Position numbers and translations under genes: made by a program | Source of the DNA: Culex pipiens pallens | Taxonomy: Eukaryota; Arthropoda; Insecta; Diptera; Culicidae | Direction: 5' to 3' | DNA length: 64,000 nt | NCBI RefSeq assembly: GCF_016801865.2 | Contig: NC_068939.1 | Location: 180,266,721-180,330,720, forward strand | Part shown: positions 56,841-64,000 of the stretch, one piece after another | How positions within the stretch are numbered: position 1 is the stretch's first letter | Layout: each line of letters begins with the position of its first letter | Notes under the pieces: model-generated | Seen by the model: the letters and a program-made list of their open reading frames with translations, nothing else | Told to the model about the DNA's origin: nothing | Databases searched by the model: none

Positions 56841-58106
56841 GTGGATTAATGTGAGCTGCTGCGCTTGATGGGTTATCTAAATTGTGATTAAAGAATGCAT
56901 CGAAACAAATTGATGAATCAGATTTTTTTTTACTAAGACGATGTTGCATTTGTTTTTATTAATGATAGCTTAAAAAATTGTCAAAACCTGTTTGTTGTAT
57001 GACAAAGTTCTGCAGAAAATAAAAATGTTCTGCTGGCATTTCATATGAATTCAATAATTTTAATTTAATTGTCCTCTACCCTCAATCCGCTGTCAGTATT
57101 TGGTATTGCAATTTGCGTGGTTCTCCGAAATCAATTGATATTCCTTCAAAAATGAGCATTTCATTTTGACCACACGCAAAGGCTTCCCAAATTCATATTG
57201 CATAATTTTCCAGGAATAAATTTCGGTTGAAATGACCCCGAAGGAGCTGCGTTTGAAATATTTATTAATGACCGATTTGTCAATTTCGAGAAAACGAGAC
57301 CAAACTAACATTTGCGTTGCTTCGGTTGCAAGTTCTCAGAACTTTGAACATGTAAATTTCCTTGACCCTAGGGGTACAGATTCTGGTGAAAATGGTGCGT
57401 TCGTTCTATTTTAAAGTGTTTACCGGAGAACACTCGTCGTCATTGCAAATTATTATTCTGAAACTGAAAGCTTCGTCAGAAAATCCGATTATTGGCTCGC
57501 GGTACTGTTCAACGTACCAAGCATTTGCAGATTTATTTTTTGTACCAAAAGCTATTTCTAAATTAGACTTATTATGGAATTACAATCGATACAATTTCAT
57601 TTCAATGAGCTGATCAATTATTTCATGATTCTTCAGCAATTTATAGGTAGTTTTAAGACTCTTTAATGGAAAACGGAAGTAATGACAAAATTTAATTTTT
57701 TTCTTGACAATTCCCGAGTACAGCGATTAAAAATTTGAAAAATGTACAATCCATCACAATCTTTCACATTTCTTTTGTTTTGGTTGGAGTTTCAAACAAT
57801 CATTGAACTAAAAAAATATATATTTTTCTATTGCTTCGTTTTTCTCAATTTCACATAAAATGTTATTTTTCGCTTTCTTTTTGTGATTTTAAAGTAGAGT
57901 AAATTAAATACCACAAAATAACTGACAAATTAAGATATTATGACAGTTGCGGAATCAAGGCATGGAAAATGCATTATAAACCAGTATAGTCGGTTTGCAA
58001 TCATTTGTTAACAAAAGTTCTATGTTTTAGTTGCACAATTAAATTCTAAGTTTTAAAGAAAAAAATAACTTTGCGGAAAAAAAACTTTTTTAGCGGTACT
58101 GTACAA
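56841..58106. other. AT-rich to mixed stretch, nothing recognised
   Basis: 57090-57620 is somewhat richer in G+C. The open frames there have no recognisable domain. Confidence 0.4.
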
Positions 58107-58330
58107 TAGGGTGGTCCAAATCCGAACTTTCTCGGGGCTACCCCCTGAAATCAAAGATTGACTTAACAACAGGCTAAATTCCAAATTTGAGCTCGTTCTG
58201 TCCACGGGAATCCCTCCCTCTAACCGCTTGAAGTTTGTATGTGAAAAATCGTGAAAATGTATGGAGAATAGCAACTGTTTCAGATTTTTACCTGTGGAGG
58301 GCGCAATAGTCGTCCAATCTTTTCGTTTCA
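58107..58330 (+). mobile_element. Fragment with TAGGGTGGTCC end
   Basis: TAGGGTGGTCCAAATCCGAAC, CTTTCTCGGGGCTACCCCCTG and AACCGCTTGAAGTTTGTATG form a block unlike its flanks. The first motif resembles that inside family V. No opposite terminus is seen. Confidence 0.4.
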
Positions 58331-59648
58331 ATTCTAAGATGTAGGACTTTCATTAAATCTAAAACAACTTTCCTGAAAACATCATAATTTTTGGATTGTT
58401 TGTTGAAAGTTATTTGCTTCCGAAAAGGACATTTTTTTCGCGGCCAAAGATCAAAATTTCCAAAACTAGCCCAGAATTTTCGTTTGGTCATTGGATTCAT
58501 TTCCCCAAAATTAACTAAAAAAAGGTTAAAAAATCTGCCTAGAAAGGTTTGAATAAAACAAAATTGAACAGTATTACTTTTCAAAACATGTGCCGAAATG
58601 ATCCACTTTTCAGCATCCTTTTCAGTGCTGAAAAGTAGAACTTTTTTTCATTCATTTTGAAAAGTGTTACTATTCGATGCCGTTATTTTGGGTACAGAAA
58701 AGAAGGCTTTTCCGTCGTCCAAGAATGACTGGAAAAGTTCAACTTTATTTAAAAAAAAAGCTGTTATTTAAGATCGTTTATTTTATTTTTAATAAGAAAT
58801 TGAAGAGTTTCAGGAAGAAAAAGAACATTTTTTGATTTATTTTATATCCATTTAATAATATCAATACTAAGCAAATGTGCTAAACTCGAAACCCGGAAAG
58901 ATTTTTTTTTATTTTTGGCAGAAAAATTTAGAAGGGAAATTCTTGTGATCAAAACAGGTTTTTAAAGCATTGCTTCGTCCATACAATTTTGGCAGCAATG
59001 CATACAAAATGTTATGTGAATTTTCGAGTATTTGTATCATGAGCACGGATCAGGATTTTTCTTAAAAATAAGTACACGGAATAAATCTGATTTTTGTATT
59101 TGGCTTTCGAGATGTAAAATCAAATTTGTCATCTTAAATGATTTAACTTATTTTTCTTGCCTACTTTTAAATGAAAAACACTACTGTAAATAAGATTTTT
59201 GAAAACTTAAAATTTTGTACAATTTTGTCATTTTGATTTTGTTGATCAAGCCGCTAGTAGCTTAGAAACAACCTCTCAATTTTATTAGCTAATTATTAAT
59301 TAGCATAAATTTTTTGTGAAATTATCTGCAATATTTTATTAAAAATAATTTTGTTATTTCAGAGTCAATCAAAAGTGCTTCAATCATTTACTTTCGACAT
59401 TTTAGAATGACTGGCTTTTTTTTCTTCAAATTTATTAATAGTTTTCATTGAATTTTACAAAAAAAACTACAACTTTAAAATTAAAAATGGAACCAATAGC
59501 TTCTGATATTAAAATGAGGGCTAATTAGGTGATGATAAGAAAAAAATATTTTTGTTTTTTACAAATTTTTAAACTTAAAGGGGGTTCAAATCGAGTCAAA
59601 ATATGATTTTTTTTTATTTTTAACAGTTTAAAAAAATGTGGAGCTGTT
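58331..59648. other. AT-rich stretch with weak repeats
   Basis: GCTGAAAAGTAGAAC and related facing motifs at 58595-58740 make a weak inverted repeat. 58960-59110 (TCCATACAATTTTGGCAGC, AAGTACACGGAATAAATCTG) is a decayed foldback family I arm. No gene. Confidence 0.4.
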
Positions 59649-59708
59649 TTGCCTTCCTCACTGAGGTGAGGCTATAATCCTGCTTTAAAAATGAACTTTT
59701 TATTAAAA
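59649..59708 (+). mobile_element. Fragment with GCCTTCCTCACTGAGGTGAGGC end
   Basis: A short palindromic end (CCTTCCTCACTGAGGTGAGG), then CTATAATCCTGC and AAAATGAAC, cut by the LINE poly(A) end at 59710. It looks like an older element into which the LINE inserted. Confidence 0.45.
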
Positions 59709-59709
59709 G

Positions 59710-60484
59710 TTTTTTTTTTTTTTAAACTGTGTTTATTTACTCATGAATACTTTTTACATTTGGTTAAAGCTAATACTTGTTTCACTGCCTTCTTTACTCG
59801 CTGTTTCAATACAACTTTATAACCTAACAGATGTCCAAAACATTTTTGAAAAATTTGCTAAAGCGAATTCTATTATTCCACCGTTCGTCCCAAATACTGC
59901 TTCTGAAATCTGTTATCCATTCTATGTCTTTTTTTCAAAAATTTTCCAAATTGAATTGGACTGCTCTTGTGGTTAGCCATAAACCAGCATTGTATCTAAA
60001 ATTATTCGAATTTATCTGCAATGCCAACAACTCTTCTGGCTCGACTATACTTAATTTAAAACGATTTTTTATTATATTTGTGATCCGCTTCCAAACTAGT
60101 TTCGCATCTCCGCAGCGTCTAATGCGATGCGTAATTGTGTCAATATTTCCACACAAAATACAGTTGTTAGAGTCGATTCCTGCTATTTTATGACGGAACA
60201 TTTTACTTCTAGTTGATATTAAATCATTATAAACTATAAATAATATTGTTTTTGTACTTGTTGATATGAATGGTTTATCTATACACGCATATAGCATGCG
60301 TATCAGTGGTTCAATATACAAACAGAATAGTGCCATACTCAATGGACAGCCTTGACGCACTGAGCTGTTGATAGGAAAGAAATCAGTGAAAAAACCATTA
60401 AATAAAACTTTCAATGTTGCGTTTTTATACAGCTTTTTTAAACAATCAATAAAATTGGCTGGAAACCCAAATTGTTCTAAAATC
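59710..60484 (-). pseudogene. L1-like LINE ORF2: RT middle, C-terminal zinc motif and 3' end
   Basis: Read on the minus strand, it resumes the reverse transcriptase at FGFPANFIDCLKKLYKNAT and has the conserved RT motif SVRQGCPLSMALF (about 60370-60330). The segment with the catalytic YXDD box is missing. After IEPLIRML a deletion joins the frame to a C-terminal region with a zinc-binding pattern CX2CX7HX4C (CILCGNIDTITHRIRRC, near 60180-60130), typical of LINE ORF2 tails. The copy ends in a 14-nt A-run on the minus strand (T-run 59710-59723). The upstream RT part lies at 63807-64000, beyond about 3.3 kb of insertions. Clade is inferred from motif style only. Confidence 0.85.
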
Positions 60485-60579
60485 TATACAGTCATGCCTC
60501 GGTTTTGCACGCCTCGGTTTTGCACTGCCCCGGTTTTGCACCGTTCAGCTGCCTCGGTTAAGCACGGCCGAGTGCTTAA

Positions 60580-61196
60580 CCCTCTACTGCCCAAATTTTT
60601 TTTTCGAAAATTTTTATTTTTCCCGTGTTTAGGAGGTCATTTTGAGCAACTTTTGTTCTACGAAAAACTTTACTTCTCTTGTTTTATGTTTTTCTTGTTT
60701 AATTTTTAGTATTTTAATTTGCATTTATCTTGTTTAATTTATGTTTGTTTTTGGTAGTATTTGGCCTACTCTACCACCTCCTATCATTACATTTTGCCTA
60801 TCTAATTTTTTCATGTTTTTATAGTAACTTTTTCAATTTTTTGCATGTTTTTCACATTTTCTGCTATAAGATGGAACCATTATCATTTAAATTGTAAATA
60901 AATGCGTAGAGGCATAGTCTGGGGCACTAGAAAAATTACTGCATACTTCTTTTTACTTAAAATATAGGAAATGTTAGTAAAAAACACAGCCAAAGTTGAC
61001 CCCTAAAAAAATTACATTTTTGAAAACATTGGCAAAGTCACATAAAACAAGTCAAACTTCAAACCCTAAAATTTTCCAAAATTTTAAAAGTTCTTCTTTC
61101 CAATGCTTTTTGAAGATCAAAAATTGGTTGAAAAATGGATTTTTGGCGATTTTTTAAATCGAAGCCCGTCTAGAGGCGGGGTTGGGTTGTAGAGGG
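60580..61196. mobile_element. piggyBac-type MITE, copy 2 (nested)
   Basis: 617 bp from CCCTCTACTGCCC to GGGTTGTAGAGGG, with perfect TTAA at 60576-60579 and 61197-61200. It is the reverse orientation of copy 1 at 300-897. Removing it together with one TTAA restores a continuous pogo/Tigger-like arm (GAGTGCTTAACTGAAGCAC). Confidence 0.92.
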
Positions 61197-61419
61197 TTAA
61201 CTGAAGCACAGAGCTTATGGGATTTTGGCTACATGGGAGACATTGGCTATAATTCTATGAATAATCATGCAAACATCAAAAAATTATAGTGTTTTGGAAT
61301 CGGGATGATGTCAGTTATCCATTAAAATTATTATTTCATGAAATTTTTTACAAAAATACGTATTTCCTGTATTTCGAAAATGCATTTTTTTCTCTAAAAA
61401 ATCCAAAAATATATTGTTA

Positions 61420-63000
61420 TTGCAATATGGGTATCAGATGATCAGGTTTTTTTCATACATTTTGGATGTAACAACAACATTTTTAGAAAATACTCAAAAT
61501 ATTCACAAAACTACGTTTTTTCGAAAAAATACTCAAAATTTCAATTTTTACAATATGGGTATCAAACGATCGGGATTTTTTCATAAATTTCGAATGTAAT
61601 AACAACATTTTTAGAAAATACTCAAAATTTTCACAAAACTACGTATTTTCGAAAAAATACTCAAAATTTCCGATTTTACAATGTGGGTATCAAACGATCG
61701 GGATTTTTTCATACATTTCGAATGTAATAACAATTTTTTTTGAAAATACTCCAAATTTTCACAAAACTACGTATTTTCGAAAAAAATACTCAAAATTTCA
61801 ATTTTTACAATATGGGTATCAAACGATCGGGATTTTTTCATACATTTCGAATGTAATAACAATTTTTTTTAAATACTCCAAATTTTCACAAAACTACGTA
61901 TTTTCGAAAAAAATACTCAAAAATTCCGTTTTTACAATGTGGGTATCAAAGGATCGGGATTTTTTCATACATTTCGAATGTAATAACAACATTTTTTTGA
62001 AAATACTCAAAACTTTCACTAAACTACGTATTTTCGAAAAAAATACTCAAAATTTCCTTTTTTACGATGTGGGTATTATTTTTCATACATTTCGAATGCA
62101 ATTACAACATTTTTTTGAAAATTCTCAAAACTTTCATAAAACTACGTATTTTCGAAAAAAATACTCAAAATTTCCTTTTTTACGATGTGGGTATTAAACG
62201 ATCAGGATTTTTTAATACATTTTGAATGTAATCAATTTTTTTGAAAATTCTCAAAATTTTCACAAAGCTTCTTATTTAAAAAAATCAGTTATTGCGGTTA
62301 TTGTTATATTATTATATTATTATCGTTTGATACCCTTATTGTAAAAATTGAAATTTTGAGTATTTTTTCGAAAATACGTAGTTTTGTGAAAATTTTGAGT
62401 ATTTTCAAAAAATGTTTTTATAACATTCGAAATGTATGAAAAAATCCCGATCGTTTGATACCCACATTGTAATTATTGAAATTATGAGTATTTTTTTTTC
62501 GAAAATACGAAGTTTTTTGAAAATTTTCAGTATTTTCAAAAAATGTTGTTATTACATTCGAAATGTATAAAAAAAATCCCGATCGTTTGATATTGTAAAA
62601 ATTGAAATTTTGAGTATTTTTTTCGAAAATTCGTAATTTTGTGAAAATTTGGAGTATTTCAAAAAAATTGTTATTACACTCGAAATGTATGAAAAAATCC
62701 CGATCGTTTGATACCCATATTGTAAAAATTGAAATTTTGAGTATTTTTTTCGAAAATACGTAGTTTTGTGAAAATTTGGAGTATTTTCAAAAAATATTGT
62801 TATTACATTCGAAATGTTTGAAAAAATCCCGATCGTTTGATACCCATATTGTAAAAATTGAAATTTTGAGTATTTTTTTGAAAAAACGTAGTTTTGTGAA
62901 AATTTTGAGTATTTTCTAAAAATGTTATTATTACATCCAAAATGTATGAAAAAAATCTGATCATTCGATACCCATATTGCAATAACAATATATTTTTGAT
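61420..63000. repeat. Inverted tandem array of about 125-bp units
   Basis: About seven plus-oriented units (61420-62270) face about six minus-oriented units (62330-63000). Unit landmarks are ATGGGTATCAAACGATC, GGGATTTTTTCATACATTTCG, CAAAACTACGTATTTTCG. The axis is near 62300, within a short TTA-repeat. The arms could fold into a very long hairpin. One related single unit lies near 6795-6850. Confidence 0.9.
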
Positions 63001-63262
63001 TTCTTTAGAGAAAAAATATGCATTTTCGAAATACAGAAAAAATACGTATTTTTGTGAAAACTTTCATGAAATAATAATTTCAATGGATAGCTGACATCAT
63101 CCCGATTCTAAAACACTATAATTTTTTGATGTTTGCATGAATTTCGTACGATTAAAGCCAATGTCTCCCATATAGCCAAAATCCCATAAGCTCTGTACCT
63201 CGGTTATGCACGCCTCGGTTTTGCATCCCCCATATGCGGTGCTAAACCGAGGCACGACTGTA

Positions 63263-63532
63263 TATAAAAAAAATTTCGACGGTTTTGTTCGAACGCGCAT
63301 CAGTTGATAACGGAAAGTCGGATCGGAGCGCACTTTGTTGCGTTGGGTTCGTATAAGCCCAAGCAAGGTTTTTACGCTAATTAGTTGACACTCTGGAACC
63401 GATTCCAGAAAATCTGCAGATTGTATGGAAAAAGTTACGTAAAATCAAATTTTGATCACAGGAGGCTGAATATGCAAAAAACCAAAAAACGTCAACAAAC
63501 GAAAAAAAGGCAGAACGAAGTTTGTCGGGTAA
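63263..63532. other. Unassigned segment between two insertions
   Basis: This does not read as LINE coding sequence, although it lies between the LINE halves. It includes GGAACCGATTCCAGAAAATC and is G+C-richer in its left half. It may be part of another insertion whose ends I could not define. Confidence 0.4.
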
Positions 63533-63533
63533 T

Positions 63534-63802
63534 GGGCTATCTACAATCACTTAGCTTAGAACATCTAAGTAAAGTAGTTACTTAGGAAAGTACGCAACTT
63601 ACGGCCGTCATCCACAATCAACTTAGAAATTTTGCTGGGCTGATATTGAAACGTCAACTTACCGTAGATTTTGAAATTTTTCAAACCATACGTCAGTTTC
63701 TAATTTGATTACTTTTCCATTGTAGAAGCTCGGCTTCATTTCCATTGATTCAAATTCCTAAGCTAAGTGAAATTTTCTAAGCTAAGTGATTGTAGATAGG
63801 CC
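63534..63802. mobile_element. 269-bp MITE in the LINE RT frame
   Basis: Long terminal inverted repeats, GGGCTATCTACAATCACTTA against GGCCTATCTACAATCACTTA, matching at 27 of the first 28 bases. The right arm repeats CACTTAGCTTAG twice. The TSD is unclear (AT or TA). The LINE frame 63807-64000 reads into it. No coding capacity. Confidence 0.8.
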
Positions 63803-63806
63803 ATAA

Positions 63807-64000
63807 GGCTTGTTTTCCATAAAAAATCATGATCCACTCGATCGTAGTCTTTTTCTAAGTCTATGCTAAGCAACATGCGTTTAAATTGTTTACTTTGTTT
63901 CGCTTTTATTAAAATATTTCGCAAAATTCGTAAATTGTTAACACATGCCGAATCAGTGATACACGCTGATTGACCAGGACCTAACATTTTTTTCATCAGA
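63807..64000 (-). pseudogene. L1-like LINE ORF2: RT fingers/palm fragment
   Basis: On the minus strand the frame enters from beyond the window and reads GPGQSACITDSACVNNLRIL, then MLLSIDLEKDYDRVDHDFLW. The latter is RT palm motif A with the first catalytic Asp (SIDLEK) kept; the usual KAYDRV/KAFDRV has become KDYDRV. The frame breaks at KTSL, where the MITE at 63534-63802 begins, and resumes at 60484. The canonical order would join DFLWKT directly to LEQFGFPANF. Not functional. Confidence 0.85.

Larger units (their letters stand above)
60489..63260. mobile_element. pogo/Tigger-like element with foldback interior
   Basis: 2,772 bp between CAGTCATGCCTCGGTTTTGC and the inverted GCTAAACCGAGGCACGACTG (18 of 20 matching). 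It is flanked by TA on both sides (60487-60488 and 63261-63262). These termini resemble pogo/Tigger elements, which use TA targets. No transposase: the interior consists of inverted tandem repeats (61420-63000), with a nested piggyBac MITE at 60580-61196. Arm sequence (GGGATTTTGGCTACATGGGA and its complement) recurs inverted near 61220 and 63185. It is inserted in the LINE reverse-transcriptase frame. Confidence 0.85.

Noticed and set aside
1..64000. Virus-derived insertions
   Set aside because: No frame shows recognisable viral polymerase, capsid or glycoprotein motifs. The only RT and gag-like remnants have LINE features.

Overview
This window looks like non-coding, repeat-saturated DNA from an insect, most likely a culicine mosquito (Culex or a close relative). 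That placement is an inference from the dense families of short inverted-repeat elements, the jockey-type and L1-like LINE remnants, the tRNA-derived SINEs and the AT-rich background. I found no convincing exon of a host gene, no functional tRNA, no rRNA and no CRISPR array. Nearly all open reading frames lie inside repeats or are short chance frames.

Layout. 1-9 kb: a piggyBac-type MITE, a 133-bp tandem duplication, two half-copies of a palindromic (foldback) family, and several tRNA-like units, including a 561-bp SINE with a 22-bp target-site duplication (TSD). 10-22 kb: a strong hairpin, three complete foldback elements, hAT-type elements and fragments. 24.4-27.7 kb: a 3.3-kb satellite of a 9-bp unit. 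29.7-34.6 kb: a CCCGRGCAGACGG-terminus MITE family, nested three deep, plus a satellite of about 157 bp. 36.4-37.8 kb: another foldback. 38.5-40.2 kb: a decayed jockey-type gag with no ORF2. 40.8-52.6 kb: a TA-flanked MITE, two complete hAT elements with exact 8-bp TSDs, and further foldbacks. 53.4-55 kb: a family ending in GCCTTTCTTACTAAAG. 59.7-64 kb: an L1-like LINE on the minus strand, broken by about 3.3 kb of nested insertions. G+C-richer single-copy blocks (about 3.0-4.25, 15.0-15.8, 23.2-24.3, 27.8-28.8, 35.2-36.3, 41.0-42.7, 47.2-48.7 and 55.6-56.8 kb) separate the repeats and may be intergenic or intronic.

How the parts relate. None of the elements encodes an intact enzyme, so each probably depended on proteins supplied elsewhere. 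The most interesting pattern is that three palindromic families with different interiors share about 15 bp of terminal sequence and make 4-bp TSDs. A second pattern is that tRNA-like units occur as convergent pairs with spacers of 57 and 58 nt at two unrelated places. The nesting order gives a relative history. The LINE is older than the pogo/Tigger-like element inserted in it, which is older than the piggyBac MITE inside that. The foldback remnant at 51-52.6 kb is older than the hAT element inside it.
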